Shown: positions 16,925 through 28,015, counted from the stretch's first letter. The stretch is 64,000 nt of DNA from an uncultured Clostridia bacterium (GCA_944387545.1 CALXFE010000001.1:98206-162205), one strand, 5' to 3'. The notes: generated by a model from the letters alone, not told the origin. Numbers and translations are program-made.

Positions 16925-18109
16925 CTATTTATCCATTAAAGCTTCAATTCCTGGTAATTTTTTTCCTTCTAAGAATTCTAAAGAAGCTCCTCCACCTGTT
17001 GAAATATGTGTCATCTTATCTTCTAATCCTGCTTTCTTAACGGCTGCTGCTGAATCGCCACCACCAATGATGGTTGTTGCATCAATTTCTGATAATACTT
17101 TTGCAATCGCATTTGTTCCAATAGCAAATTGTTCAAATTCAAATAAACCTAAAGGTCCATTCCATACAACTGTTTTTGCCGTTCTTAATTCATCGCTAAA
17201 CATCTTGATGGTTTCTGGTCCAATATCAAATCCTTCCCAATCTGCTGGGATTTCTTTATAACTTACAATTTTACTTTCTGTATCTGGTTTAAATTCTTTT
17301 CCTACTTTGGTATCTACTGGAAGCATTAATTTAACCCCTTTTTGTTTTGCCTTTTCCATTGCTTCTTTTGCTAAATCCAATTTATCCATTTCACAAATAG
17401 AATTTCCAACCTCATATCCTTGTGCTTTGAAGAATGTATATGCCATTCCCCCACCAATCATTAAGGTATCTACTTTTTCTAATAAACTATCAATCACACC
17501 AATTTTATCAGAAACTTTGGCACCACCTAAGATAGCAACGAATGGTCTTTCTGGATTATTTACAGCATTTCCTAAGAATTTCAATTCTTTTTCAATTAAG
17601 AATCCAGCTACTGCTGGTAAGTAACTTGCAATTCCTGTTGTTGACGCATGTGCTCTATGTGCTGTTCCAAATGCATCATTTACATATATTTCTGCCATTG
17701 AAGCTAATTTTTTACTAAATTCTGGGTCATTTTCTGTCTCTTCTTTATGGAATCTTACATTTTCAAGTAATAAGATTTCTCCTTCTTTTAGATTAGCAGC
17801 TTTGCTACAAGCATCTTCTCCAATAACGTCTTTTGCCATAATCACTTCTTTTCCTAATAATTTTGATAATTCTTTAGCAACTGGCGCTAATGAAAATTCA
17901 GGTTTGAATTCTCCTTTTGGTCTTCCTAAATGAGATGCTAATATTAATTTACAATTTTGTTCTAGCAAATATTTAATGGTCGGTAATGCTGCTACAATTC
18001 TTGTATTATCTGTTATATTTTGATGTTCATCCATTGGTACATTAAAGTCACATCTTACAAATACTTTTTTTCCTTTCAAATCAATATCTTTTACTGTTTT
18101 CTTATTCAT
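16925..18109 (-). CDS. pgk: Phosphoglycerate kinase
   Basis: 394 residues. N-terminal substrate region [37 protein letters not shown]-terminal nucleotide region [22 protein letters not shown] and [10 protein letters not shown]. Makes ATP from 1,3-bisphosphoglycerate. GGGAGG precedes the ATG. It has its own promoter, so it is not strictly dependent on gap transcription. Confidence 0.98.
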   Translation of the reverse strand: MNKKTVKDIDLKGKKVFVRCDFNVPMDEHQNITDNTRIVAALPTIKYLLEQNCKLILASHLGRPKGEFKPEFSLAPVAKELSKLLGKEVIMAKDVIGEDACSKAANLKEGEILLLENVRFHKEETENDPEFSKKLASMAEIYVNDAFGTAHRAHASTTGIASYLPAVAGFLIEKELKFLGNAVNNPERPFVAILGGAKVSDKIGVIDSLLEKVDTLMIGGGMAYTFFKAQGYEVGNSICEMDKLDLAKEAMEKAKQKGVKLMLPVDTKVGKEFKPDTESKIVSYKEIPADWEGFDIGPETIKMFSDELRTAKTVVWNGPLGLFEFEQFAIGTNAIAKVLSEIDATTIIGGGDSAAAVKKAGLEDKMTHISTGGGASLEFLEGKKLPGIEALMDK

Positions 18110-18171
18110 AATGAATCCTCCCTTTCTTTACTGCAACAAATGATATGCAGTTCTCTTTCTCAAGCATTTCT

Positions 18172-18200
18172 ATTGTATAGCATTTTTTTCCAGTTTTCAA
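18172..18200 (-). promoter_or_regulatory. pgk promoter
   Basis: TTGAAA (18200-18195), 17-bp spacer, TACAAT (18177-18172), the same hexamers as the tpiA promoter. Confidence 0.8.
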
Positions 18201-18249
18201 GTAGTAAAATCAATAATTTTTATCTCTCGGGCTTTTTTTATTATTATAT

Positions 18250-18288
18250 ACAAAAATAACTTCTTTAATCTAAAATTAAAGAAGTTAT
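18250..18288 (-). terminator. Terminator of gap
   Basis: Perfect 14-bp stem ATAACTTCTTTAAT / ATTAAAGAAGTTAT with a 5-nt loop and T-run on the minus strand. Confidence 0.88.
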
Positions 18289-18312
18289 CTTTTATTATTT
18301 ATTTAATTTTTC

Positions 18313-19353
<1,041 letters not shown>

Positions 19354-19382
19354 TTATTTTTTAGTCTCTCTCGACCTTTCTT

Positions 19383-19432
19383 ATTCTATACCAAAAAAGA
19401 ATACTTTTCAAGTATTCTTTTCGTTTTTTCCT
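19383..19432 (-). promoter_or_regulatory. gap promoter with embedded hairpin
   Basis: TTGAAA (19411-19406), 17-bp spacer, TAGAAT (19388-19383). The -35 region is part of an AAGAATACTT / AAGTATTCTT hairpin, nearly the same as that before tpiA; the hairpin also follows pyrD and can terminate it. Confidence 0.8.
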
Positions 19433-19439
19433 ATTTTTT

Positions 19440-20348
19440 CTAATTCATCTCAACTTTTCCAATAATATCATTAATATCATCTATATTACATTTTCTCATA
19501 TATTCTTCAATTCCCTCAACAACTTTCACGCTTGTATATGGGTCTATAAAGTTTCCAGCACCTATTGAAACAGTTGTTGCACCAGCTAGCATAAATTCGA
19601 TAGCATCTTCTCCTGATACGATTCCTCCTAATCCCATAATTGGAATATTGACTGCTTGTGCTACTTGATATACCATTCTAACAGCTACTGGTCTGATGGC
19701 TGGTCCTGATAGTCCACCTGTATTATTTGCAAGTACTGGTTTTCTTTTATAAATATCAATTTTCATGGCTAACAATGTATTGATTAAAGAAACTGCATCT
19801 GCTCCTCCATCTTCTACACCTTTTGCAATTCCTGCGATATCTGTTACATTTGGCGTTAGTTTTACAATTAATGGTTTATCCAATACTTTTCTTACTTCAC
19901 TTGTTACTTTTTTAACACCTTCATAGGTGTTTCCAAAAGCCATACAACCTTCTTTTACATTTGGACAAGATAAGTTTAATTCTACACCATCAATATCTAA
20001 GTTATTTAATATCTTACACAATTCTACATATTCATCAATTGAACTTCCACAAGCATTGACAATGATTTTTGTATCAAATTTTCTTAAAAATGGTAAATCA
20101 TTATTTGCAAAATATTCTACTCCTGGATTTTGAAGTCCAATACTATTTAACATTCCACTTGGTGTTTCACATACTCTTGATGGTTTGTTTCCACTTTTTG
20201 GTTTCAATGATGTTCCTTTTGTAATGATAGCACCTAGTTTTCCCAAATCGAAAAAGTCAGCATATTCTCTTCCATATCCAAATGTACCAGATGCAACGGT
20301 TACTGGATTTTTCATTTCAATTCCTGCAAAATTTACTTTTGTTTTCAT
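19440..20348 (-). CDS. pyrD: Dihydroorotate dehydrogenase B, catalytic subunit
   Basis: 302-residue FMN enzyme. Residues include the TVASGTFGYG N-terminus, catalytic Cys in ELNLSCPNVKEG, and FMN-phosphate loops in MGLGGIVSG and VSIGAGNF. The class 1B (NAD-linked) form needs PyrK, encoded two genes upstream. The ATG abuts the stop codon of the preceding phospholipase-like gene, so translation is coupled. Confidence 0.96.
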   Translation of the reverse strand: MKTKVNFAGIEMKNPVTVASGTFGYGREYADFFDLGKLGAIITKGTSLKPKSGNKPSRVCETPSGMLNSIGLQNPGVEYFANNDLPFLRKFDTKIIVNACGSSIDEYVELCKILNNLDIDGVELNLSCPNVKEGCMAFGNTYEGVKKVTSEVRKVLDKPLIVKLTPNVTDIAGIAKGVEDGGADAVSLINTLLAMKIDIYKRKPVLANNTGGLSGPAIRPVAVRMVYQVAQAVNIPIMGLGGIVSGEDAIEFMLAGATTVSIGAGNFIDPYTSVKVVEGIEEYMRKCNIDDINDIIGKVEMN

Positions 20349-20897
20349 CTATTTTATTCCCTCCATTCCTTTTTGTTTTATTCGCTCTACTTGCTCTTCT
20401 AAATTTATATTTGACATATCCTCTATAAATTTTATTACCTTATCAATATTCAAATATCTTGGTTTTCCTTCTATACAGTTCATATATTTTTTTATATTTT
20501 CCATAATCTCTATATGATATTTTTTTAATAATGCTTTATTTAGACAATCATAGTCATAATAAAATCCATGATGTGTTCTTTGTTCTTCCTCTAATTCTTT
20601 TCTAAAACAGATATTATAGAAACAATGATCTGTTAGCAAATGCATAAAATATCCTTTCCAGTAATCAGATTTCATATCTACTTTAGTATCTTTTAGAAAC
20701 ACATCTATATAAGTTTGTGTTTCTCCTTTTCCCCATTTCCCATAGTGTGTTGTACTTTTATCAATATCACTATTTTCTAATGAAATGTTATCTGGTGCAA
20801 TGGAACCTTTTATAAATTCATCTACATCTCTGATTTCCTTTGGATGTTTTTTTGCATATTCTTTTGCTACCGCAATATGTATTGTAAATCCTGGCAT
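20349..20897 (-). CDS. Zinc-dependent phospholipase C-like protein
   Basis: 182 residues. MPGFTIHIAVAKEYAK, FIKGSIAPDN, TTHYGKWGKG and YFMHLLTDHCFY supply His and Asp ligands in the pattern of the Zn_dep_PLPC/S1-P1 fold. No signal peptide is visible, so it is probably cytoplasmic; enzymatic activity is uncertain. Embedded in the pyrimidine operon between pyrK and pyrD. Confidence 0.75.
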   Translation of the reverse strand: MPGFTIHIAVAKEYAKKHPKEIRDVDEFIKGSIAPDNISLENSDIDKSTTHYGKWGKGETQTYIDVFLKDTKVDMKSDYWKGYFMHLLTDHCFYNICFRKELEEEQRTHHGFYYDYDCLNKALLKKYHIEIMENIKKYMNCIEGKPRYLNIDKVIKFIEDMSNINLEEQVERIKQKGMEGIK

Positions 20898-20921
20898 TTT
20901 CCTTACATCTCCTATATCTGT

Positions 20922-21713
20922 TTATATTTCTACATCTCTTGCGTTAAATACTGGTCCACCTTTACAAACATGGAAATATTCTGGCGCATCTTTTGGACTT
21001 TTAGCTGTTTTTACTGCACAACCTAAACATACACCTAGTCCACATCCCATTTTCTCCTCTAATGATAATTGACATTCAATATTATTTTCAAGTGCATATT
21101 TTTGAACCGCTTTTAACATTGGAAGTGGTCCACAAGCATAGATACAATCATAATGCTCTTTTTCCATATCTTCCATTAAATAGTCTATGGCAAATCCTTT
21201 ATTTTTATAGCTTCCATCATCTGTTGTAATAACTAATTTATCTGTTACTTCTTCAAATTCTTTTTCTAACATAACAAAATCTTGATTTCTAAATCCTAAA
21301 TAACAATGTACTTCTTTTTTCTCAAGCTTAGCTTCTTTTGAAAGTTCATATAATGGAAATATTCCAATTCCTCCACCAATAACTGCTAGCTTGTTAAATT
21401 TATCTGTTTTAAATGTTCCATATCCTAATGGTCCTATAATATCTATTTTATCTCCAACTTCTTTTCTAGATAATAACTCTGTTCCTTTACCTTTTACTTG
21501 GAAAATAAATTCTAAGATTCCATTTTTTCTATCCAAATTGTATATACTAATTGGTCTTCTTAAAAATGGTTCTACTTGGTCTGTTACTCTAATTTCTATA
21601 AAGTTTCCTGGTTTCGCATCTTCTACGATTTCACTTGCTTTTACACTAAATTTGTAAATACCTTTAATTACTTCTTCTTTTTCTACCAATTTTGCTAATA
21701 CTTGCTTTGGCAT
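20922..21713 (-). CDS. pyrK: Dihydroorotate dehydrogenase B, electron transfer subunit
   Basis: 263 residues from MPKQVLAKL, preceded by GAGGAGGG; the longer frame is rejected. FAD-binding RRPISIY, NAD-binding region AVIGGGIGIFPLYEL, and a C-terminal [2Fe-2S] site with four Cys in CGLGVCLGC and HVCKGG. Passes electrons from dihydroorotate via PyrD to NAD+. Confidence 0.96.
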   Translation of the reverse strand: MPKQVLAKLVEKEEVIKGIYKFSVKASEIVEDAKPGNFIEIRVTDQVEPFLRRPISIYNLDRKNGILEFIFQVKGKGTELLSRKEVGDKIDIIGPLGYGTFKTDKFNKLAVIGGGIGIFPLYELSKEAKLEKKEVHCYLGFRNQDFVMLEKEFEEVTDKLVITTDDGSYKNKGFAIDYLMEDMEKEHYDCIYACGPLPMLKAVQKYALENNIECQLSLEEKMGCGLGVCLGCAVKTAKSPKDAPEYFHVCKGGPVFNARDVEI

Positions 21714-21714
21714 A

Positions 21715-22135
21715 TTATCCCTCCTCTTCTTCATAATGTTTCACAGCATGTTTTGTTGTGATTGTTAAATTTTCTGGTAATGCATGTAAATCAAACCATT
21801 GCATATCTGTGTGTTTAGTTGGTTCCATAATTTTAGGCTCCCCTTTTGTGATTCTACACAAAAAGCTTGGAGATACCCAATGTTGATTTTCGTTTTTTAC
21901 AATGTGGTCACAAATTCCCAATAATTTTTCTACTTTAATTTCTATACCACATTCTTCTTTTACTTCTCTTTTGACAGCATCTTCAAAAGTTTCCATCCAT
22001 TCTAATTTTCCACCTGGTATACTCCAATAGCCTTTTTCTGGTTCTTTATTTCTTTGTTGTAATAATAATTGTCCTTGTTTATTCATGATAAATGCTCCGG
22101 CAGCCTACCCCTATATAATCTTTACCTGGTTTCAT
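21715..22135 (-). CDS. NUDIX hydrolase requiring a +1 shift at a CGGA site
   Basis: About 139 residues when read from ATG at 22135 (AGGTG box upstream): MKPGKDYIGVGC, then the shift, then GAFIMNKQGQLLL. The Nudix box GGKLEWMETFEDAVKREVKEE is complete (residues about 44-64). In frame zero the codons are TGC CGG AGC, and the frame ends six codons later. Skipping one C, or reading CGGA as Gly, joins both halves. Without the shift only an internal ATG at 22086 would give a protein lacking its first strand. Starts 14 nt inside the end of the upstream gene. Confidence 0.85.
22096..22099 (-). other. CGGA recoding site in the NUDIX gene
   Basis: Frame-zero codon 13 is CGG (22099-22097); the following reading frame needs GGA. 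Preceding codon TGC. Confidence 0.8.
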
Positions 22136-22966
22136 CTTTTTTCACCTCTTTAAATTTTAATAAAAATCTCTCCGGTCTGCATATTTCCATTGGAACAATT
22201 TTTCCATTCTTTAATATATTTAATTCTACATCAAATTTCTCAAGTCCATCTTGCAATAATTCGCTTTTTTGCATGTATAATGGTATCAATACTTGATTAA
22301 TTACATTTTCCATCATACTAGTTTTTATTCCTTCAAACCTTCCTGGCATCTTTTCTATAATTTCATATCTTCTTTCTGGATATTCTCCTATTAAAAATTT
22401 CATTCTTTCAATAGCTGTTTCACGATATTCATCTTGGTTTATTGTTTTTAGTAAATATTTTTTATGGTTTGAAGGTTTAAAAAACAATAATTCATTCCAT
22501 GGAATATTCCACGTTTGGTGTTCAGCTTTTCCCTTTGTCAACTCTCTACAGTCAAAACATGGTCCAGTATATCCCATATATACAGTTCCTCCCATTGTAA
22601 CATCCAGTAGTACCCCTCCTGCCGTATCCACTCTTTCTGCTGTTCCATCTTCTAATTTCATACATAAAAAACTTGGATTCTTATCTTCTTCTATGGCTTT
22701 TTCATATATGCTACCACGCTGTTTTTTTCACAGGTTGTCCCAGCAGTTGCTGGAATAGGCTGTCCTAATTTATTGTCTGTTCTGACTGTGACCATTCCTT
22801 GAAAATTATCTTTGATTTGTTCCCATTCTTGAATACTATCTACTACATAAAATTGTTTATGGACATATAGATGTGGCAAATATTTTTTGATTAATTTTAT
22901 TCCTCTTCCTTTTTGTAATCTATCAAAGTATACTTTATCTTTTGGGTTATCAATATTTAAAATCAT
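22122..22966 (-). CDS. Unrecognised protein split by a -1 frameshift at an A7 run
   Basis: Two frames, 22966-22691 and 22721-22122, join into about 281 residues. Frame zero runs to GTTCEKN and stops soon after; the -1 frame continues KQRGSIYEKAIEEDKNPSF into a 179-residue tail with CFDCRELTKG and a Lys/Glu-rich end. The junction is A-AAA-AAC in frame, a canonical -1 slippery heptamer; it could equally be a one-base homopolymer loss. I do not recognise the family. It lies 2 nt after pyrF and overlaps the NUDIX gene, so it belongs to the pyr operon. Confidence 0.65.
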
Positions 22967-22968
22967 GA

Positions 22969-23904
22969 TTATCCCCTCTTTTTTATAGCACTATTTAATT
23001 CATCTCTCATTCTAATCGCTTCTGCTCTTGTGGCTTTTGCAAACTTCTCTTCTGTATACTTATCTTTCCATAAATCTGACTTATAAGCACACATTAATCC
23101 TCTAGAACTATTGACAATTCCTCCTATTCCATTTTCATCAAATCCTAAAGCAATATCTTCTGCTTTTCCACCTTGCGCACCATAACCTGGTATTAAGAAA
23201 AATGTATGTGGTGCTACTTTTCTTAGGTCTTGTAATTGTTTTGGATAGGTTGCTCCTACAACTGTTGAAATACTACTATATCCATATTCTCCTCTTAAAT
23301 CTTTTCCCCATTCTTCCACAAGTTTTGCAACTTTTGTGTATACTTCTTCACCTGTTTCCAATTTTAAATCTTGTAATTCTCCTGAAGATGGATTTGATGT
23401 TTTGTCAATAATAAATACACCTTTACCATATTTTTCACAATCTTCTATAAATGGTTTGATTCCATCAATTCCTAGATATGGATTTAAAGTTACAAAATCA
23501 ACATCATAGATACTTTCTTCTTTTTCTCCTATTTTTGTTTTTCCTAGGAAGGCATTTGAATACGCTTTTGCTGTACTCCCAATATCTCCTCGTTTAATAT
23601 CTGCTATTACTATCATTCCTTTTTCTTTGGCATATTTACAAGTTTCCTCAAAAGCTTTCATTCCTTGTAATCCATACATTTCATAAAATGCAACATTAGG
23701 CTTTACTGCTGGTATAACATCATAAATCTCATCTATTAATGCTTTATTAAATTCTACAATTGCTTTTGCTACCCCTTCTAAGTTTTCTGCATATTTATTC
23801 CTTATGCATTCTGGTATCATTTCATATCTAGGGTCTAAACCAATAACCGTTGGGTTATTGGTTTCTTTTATTTTATCAATTAATTTATCCATTGCATTTA
23901 TCAT
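22969..23904 (-). CDS. pyrF: Orotidine 5'-phosphate decarboxylase
   Basis: 311 residues of the longer, type 2 form. Catalytic Lys-Asp cluster in IADIKRGDIGSTAKAY, phosphate-binding GYGAQGGKAED and NSSRGLMCAYKSD. I start at MINAMDKLIDKIKE, with AAAGGA upstream; an in-frame ATG 21 codons earlier lacks a box and the extra residues do not look like the family. Makes UMP. Confidence 0.95.
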   Translation of the reverse strand: MINAMDKLIDKIKETNNPTVIGLDPRYEMIPECIRNKYAENLEGVAKAIVEFNKALIDEIYDVIPAVKPNVAFYEMYGLQGMKAFEETCKYAKEKGMIVIADIKRGDIGSTAKAYSNAFLGKTKIGEKEESIYDVDFVTLNPYLGIDGIKPFIEDCEKYGKGVFIIDKTSNPSSGELQDLKLETGEEVYTKVAKLVEEWGKDLRGEYGYSSISTVVGATYPKQLQDLRKVAPHTFFLIPGYGAQGGKAEDIALGFDENGIGGIVNSSRGLMCAYKSDLWKDKYTEEKFAKATRAEAIRMRDELNSAIKKRG

Positions 23905-23982
23905 TTTACTTTCATTCCTTTCTAAAACGCTGTCTTCATATCTACCTGTTGAAATCTCTGATTTCATTAACGTACATCATTC

Positions 23983-24340
23983 TTATTTTGCTAATTCTTC
24001 CCATTCTTTTTCTTTAAAACCTACATATATTTTTCCTTCAGTTATTAATAATGGTCTTTTGATTAGCATACCATCAGATGCTAATAATTTTATTTTTTCT
24101 TTATCTGACATAGTTGGTAATTTTTCTTTTAAATTTAATTCTTTATATTTTAATCCGACTTGTATTAAAAAACTTCTTAATCTCATATTCACTTTTATTT
24201 ATCCAGATTTCCAATTCTTTTTCTGTTGGTGTTTCTAAAACAATGTTTCTATCTTGAAATGCAATATTGTTTTTTTCCAACCATTGTTTTGCCTTTTTAC
24301 AAGTTGAACATTTTGGATATTCTATAAATATATTTTCCAA
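23983..24340 (-). CDS. ArsC/Spx-family protein requiring a +1 shift at a CGGA site
   Basis: 118 residues from a TTG start with GAGAGG upstream. N-terminal YPKCSTCKKAKQWLEKN carries the CxxC redox motif. The first frame ends KKFFNTS then CGG; the +1 frame continues GLKYKELNLKEKL. Family members have the invariant block FNTSG..Y, so Gly at the junction is expected. Either half alone is incomplete. Role could be thiol reductase or Spx-like regulator; Arg-type arsenate reductase residues cannot be confirmed. Confidence 0.87.
24154..24157 (-). other. CGGA recoding site in the ArsC/Spx-like gene
   Basis: Frame-zero codon 62 is CGG (24157-24155); reading CGGA as Gly gives the conserved NTSG. Preceding codon AGT. 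Confidence 0.85.
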
Positions 24341-24450
24341 AGCAATTCCTCTCTTTCTTTTTCCTTAAACTAATCGTTTTATCAGACCTGTCTTTTTTTA
24401 TCATTTAACAACTTAAGACTTCTTAAACTATCTCAAAAAAATCCCTAAAC

Positions 24451-24496
24451 AGGTCTGTCCCTTTTGGACAAAAAATGTCCGTTTTGGCACGTCCCC
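24451..24496. repeat. 3'-flank repeat, copy 2
   Basis: AGGTCTGTCCCTTTTGG, a short GGACA...TGTCC hairpin, then TTTTGGCACGTCCC. It lies immediately after the pyrC stop. An inverted CAGACCTGT lies at about 24383. Confidence 0.75.
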
Positions 24497-24502
24497 AATC
24501 GT

Positions 24503-25780
24503 TCATCCTTCATATACAACGCTTCCGTTTACGATAGTGTATTTTACTTTTCCTTTTAATGTTTTTCCGATAAATGGGCTGTTTTTTGATTTTGAAACAA
24601 TCATGTCTTTTGTATATACATATTCTTCATTTGGATCAAATATTGTAATATCTGCCATTTTTCCTGCTTCTATACTTCCTCTTTCATGATCAATATGTAA
24701 TAATTTTGATGGTGTATATGATGTAAGTCTTACTAGATTTAAGTAATCAATATGTCCTGGTTCTACTAGATTCATAATTTCAGCTGGTAGTGCTGTTTCA
24801 AATCCGATAATTCCATTTGGTGCTTTTGATAGTTCTACATTTTTTTCTGATTCTGCATGTGGTGCATGGTCTGTAATGATACAATCAATGGTTCCTTCTT
24901 TTAGTCCTTCGATAATGGCTTGTCTATCTTTTTCTTCTCTTAATGGAGGATTCATTTTTGCATTGGTTCCTGATTTTAATACTTCATCTACTGTAAATGT
25001 GAAATAGTGTGGACAAGTTTCACAAGTAATTTTTACACCTCTTTTTTTCGCATCTCTTATCATATCTTTACTTGTTTTTGTACTAATGTGACAAATATGT
25101 CCTCTGACACCATTTGTTTCTGATATCACGATTTCTCTTGCTGCCATGATTTCTTCTGCTTCTGGCAATACACCTTGTACGCCTAATTGATCTGCTACAG
25201 GTCCTGCATTTATTGCACCTGCTGATACAGATTTTTCTTCACAATGTGATGCTACATATGTTCCTAATTTATCTGCTTCTATCATAGCTTGTCTCATCAT
25301 TCTACTATTAACCACTGGCATACCATCATCTGAAAAGGCAATAGCTCCTGCTTTTTTTAATTCTTCAAAGTTAACTAACTCTTCTCCTTTTTCTCCTTTA
25401 CTTACAGATGCATATGGTAACACATTACATAAATTGACTCTTTTCGCTTCATTGATGATATATGTTAATGTTTCTACATTGTCTGGTGTTGGCTTTGTAT
25501 TTGGCATTGGGCAAATAGTTGTAAAACCACCTGCAACAGCACTTTTTGAACCAGTTTCAATTGTTTCTTTGTGTTCTCCTCCTGGTTCTCTTAAATGACA
25601 ATGTACATCTATCATACCAGGTATGATATTTAAATTTGTACAGTCTATTTCTTTATCTGCTGTCTCGTTAATGTTTTTTTCAACTTTTACAATTTTGTCA
25701 TCCTCAATAAGAATATCATATTTGTCATTTAGTTTATTTTTATAATCGATTACATGTCCATTTTTTAATAATAATTTCAT
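24503..25780 (-). CDS. pyrC: Dihydroorotase
   Basis: 425 residues, class I type. Zinc ligands in GMIDVHCHLREPG, substrate region FTTICPMPNTKPTPD, and later His residues in VASHCEE and GHICHIST, with catalytic Asp in IITDHAPH. Converts carbamoyl-aspartate to dihydroorotate. Ribosome binding site GGAAG. Confidence 0.96.
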   Translation of the reverse strand: MKLLLKNGHVIDYKNKLNDKYDILIEDDKIVKVEKNINETADKEIDCTNLNIIPGMIDVHCHLREPGGEHKETIETGSKSAVAGGFTTICPMPNTKPTPDNVETLTYIINEAKRVNLCNVLPYASVSKGEKGEELVNFEELKKAGAIAFSDDGMPVVNSRMMRQAMIEADKLGTYVASHCEEKSVSAGAINAGPVADQLGVQGVLPEAEEIMAAREIVISETNGVRGHICHISTKTSKDMIRDAKKRGVKITCETCPHYFTFTVDEVLKSGTNAKMNPPLREEKDRQAIIEGLKEGTIDCIITDHAPHAESEKNVELSKAPNGIIGFETALPAEIMNLVEPGHIDYLNLVRLTSYTPSKLLHIDHERGSIEAGKMADITIFDPNEEYVYTKDMIVSKSKNSPFIGKTLKGKVKYTIVNGSVVYEG

Positions 25781-25859
25781 TTACATATCTTCCTTTCCTG
25801 CTTTTTATTGTATGCAAAACATCTGCTTTTATCTTGACTCTATTTAAGATTTTTTCATA

Positions 25860-26279
25860 TTATCTATTTACTTGTTCCTCACAATATTTACATCTATATA
25901 CCACATGTTCTCTATCTGTTAATTCACAAATATGTGGTAATTCTTGTTCAATAGATGTAATACATCTTGGATTTTTACATTTCACAACATTTACTAATTT
26001 TTCTGGAAGTTCTGGATGGAATTTTTCTATAATTTTTCCATCTTTGATTTTGTTTACTGTAATCTTTGGATCTAAATATCCTAATATATCTAAATTGATA
26101 TCTAAATTTTCATCGATTTTTATAATATCCTTTTTTCCTGTTTTATTACTTTTTGCATTTTTGATAATCGCAACAGATGTATCTAAATCTCCTAAATTTA
26201 AGTAATTATATATCTCAAAGCTTTTTCCAGCTTCTATATGGTCTATTACATATCCATTTTTTATACTATCTATATTCAT
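25860..26279 (-). CDS. pyrI: Aspartate carbamoyltransferase regulatory subunit
   Basis: 139 residues. N-terminal nucleotide-binding half with GYVIDHIEAG, and a C-terminal zinc domain with four Cys in CKNPRCITSIEQ and YRCKYCEEQ. Its presence implies an allosteric PyrB6-PyrI6 ATCase controlled by CTP/ATP instead of a bare PyrB trimer. Follows pyrB. Confidence 0.95.
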   Translation of the reverse strand: MNIDSIKNGYVIDHIEAGKSFEIYNYLNLGDLDTSVAIIKNAKSNKTGKKDIIKIDENLDINLDILGYLDPKITVNKIKDGKIIEKFHPELPEKLVNVVKCKNPRCITSIEQELPHICELTDREHVVYRCKYCEEQVNR

Positions 26280-26358
26280 TGACTTCTTTTCCTTTCTTTT
26301 TCAAAATCAATTGTTAAACTTTTATATAACAAATTTCATATAATTAAATTTAATTATA

Positions 26359-27273
26359 TTATTTTATCTCTAGTAATTTTAATATTAATGCCATTCTAAT
26401 AAATTTACCATATTTTGCTTGTTTAAAATAACATGCTCTTGGATCATCATCCACTTCTACTGCTATTTCATTTACTCTTGGTAATGGGTGCATAATACAT
26501 AAATCTTTTTTAGCATTTTCTAATTTTTCTTCATTTAAGATATAATAATCTTTTAATCTGATATAATCATCTTCATTAAAGAATCTTTCTTGTTGTACCC
26601 TTGTCATATACAAAATATCTAACTCTGGCATATATTCTTCCATATTGTTTGTTTCTACATATTCCATATGATTTTTTTCTAATACATCTGTCTTTACATA
26701 ATCTGGCAATTTTAGTTCATCTGGTGAAATTAATACGATTTTAATATTGCTATATCTTGACATAGCTGTAATTAAAGAATGAACAGTTCTTCCGAATTTT
26801 AAATCACCACAGATACCTATTGTTAAATCAGATAATCTGTGTTTCTCACAATGAATCGTTAATAAATCTGTTAATGTTTGTGTTGGATGACAATGGCCTC
26901 CATCACCTGCATTAATAATTGGTACTTCAGCTTTCATAGAAGCAACAAATGGGGCACCTTCTTTTGGATGTCTCATAGCGATAATATCTGCATATCCGCC
27001 TACCATTCTAACAGTATCTTCAACAGTTTCTCCTTTTGAAGCAGAACTGGTATTAGCAGAAGAAAATCCTAATACATTTCCTCCTAAATCCATCATAGCA
27101 GCTTCAAAACTTAATCTTGTTCTTGTACTTGGTTCATAAAATAAAGTTGCTAATTTTTTTCCTTCGCATTTTTTGGCATATTTTTCTTTGTTAGCCATAA
27201 TGTCTTTTGCTACATTTATAAGTTCGTCAATCTCTTTTACTGATAAATCTTTGATATCAATTAAATGTTTCAT
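26359..27273 (-). CDS. pyrB: Aspartate carbamoyltransferase catalytic subunit
   Basis: 304 residues. Carbamoyl-phosphate motif [14 protein letters not shown] (about 50-63), [15 protein letters not shown], and [15 protein letters not shown] at the Asp site. First committed step of pyrimidine synthesis and first gene of the leftward pyr operon; a good promoter lies 25 nt upstream of the leader. Confidence 0.97.
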   Translation of the reverse strand: MKHLIDIKDLSVKEIDELINVAKDIMANKEKYAKKCEGKKLATLFYEPSTRTRLSFEAAMMDLGGNVLGFSSANTSSASKGETVEDTVRMVGGYADIIAMRHPKEGAPFVASMKAEVPIINAGDGGHCHPTQTLTDLLTIHCEKHRLSDLTIGICGDLKFGRTVHSLITAMSRYSNIKIVLISPDELKLPDYVKTDVLEKNHMEYVETNNMEEYMPELDILYMTRVQQERFFNEDDYIRLKDYYILNEEKLENAKKDLCIMHPLPRVNEIAVEVDDDPRACYFKQAKYGKFIRMALILKLLEIK

Positions 27274-27302
27274 GGTTTCCTCCTTTAATTTAATCTCTTA
27301 AT

Positions 27303-27331
27303 ACTATACAGAAAAACACCTTAAAAGTCAA
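27303..27331 (-). promoter_or_regulatory. pyrB operon promoter
   Basis: TTGACT (27331-27326), 17-bp spacer, TATAGT (27308-27303). The leader to pyrB is short, with no visible attenuator or PyrR-type hairpin. Confidence 0.78.
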
Positions 27332-27395
27332 TGAAAATGAAAGAAAAATACAAAAATTGACAAAGGCAAAACAAAATAGGTTCTTTCTTTTTTCT

Positions 27396-27986
27396 TTATA
27401 ATTTTTTAGCAATCACTTCATAAACATGCCAAAATTTTATTCTTCCCTTAGCCGTTTGTTTTTTAAATTTCTTTTCTTGAAAATGTATCATTTCAAAGTC
27501 TTTGAAAATATCTTCTATCTCGTCTTTATCTACAAATGTTCTATTGATATCTTTACTCCACTCATCTTCTTTGCCTAGAAAATTGCCTACAAAATATCCA
27601 TTGGGGACAATACTCTTGGTAAACTCATTACAAAACCTTTTAAAATATTGCGGATTGCAAAAATATATACTAAAGTTCGAAACTATCAAATCTACCATAT
27701 TTCTATCTAATTCAATCTCTTCAAATTTTCCTATCATAAACTCTAATTTCGATGTATCTTCTATCCTATTTTTTATGATATCTATTACAGTTTTTTCTTT
27801 ATCAATTGCTATTACAGAATAATTCTTTTTCAACAAATAAATCGTATCATTTCCAGAACCACATCCTAAATCAATCGCTTTTTTCATAATACATTCATTA
27901 TCTAATCCCATTTCGAAAAATTTTTTTACAATTAAACTTGGTCTTTCTAGTGCGGATTTTTTATAGTATTCATCCCATTTTAACAT
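27396..27986 (-). CDS. Class I SAM-dependent methyltransferase (TehB/UbiE-like)
   Basis: 196 residues. SAM motif AIDLGCGSGNDTIYLLKK (about 37-54), acidic IAIDKE, and DLIVSNFSIYF as motif post-II. Small soluble methylase of unknown substrate. Lies between the pyr operon and the RiPP pair. Confidence 0.8.
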   Translation of the reverse strand: MLKWDEYYKKSALERPSLIVKKFFEMGLDNECIMKKAIDLGCGSGNDTIYLLKKNYSVIAIDKEKTVIDIIKNRIEDTSKLEFMIGKFEEIELDRNMVDLIVSNFSIYFCNPQYFKRFCNEFTKSIVPNGYFVGNFLGKEDEWSKDINRTFVDKDEIEDIFKDFEMIHFQEKKFKKQTAKGRIKFWHVYEVIAKKL

Positions 27987-28015
27987 ATTTTATCTCCTTT
28001 TAATAATTTATAAAA

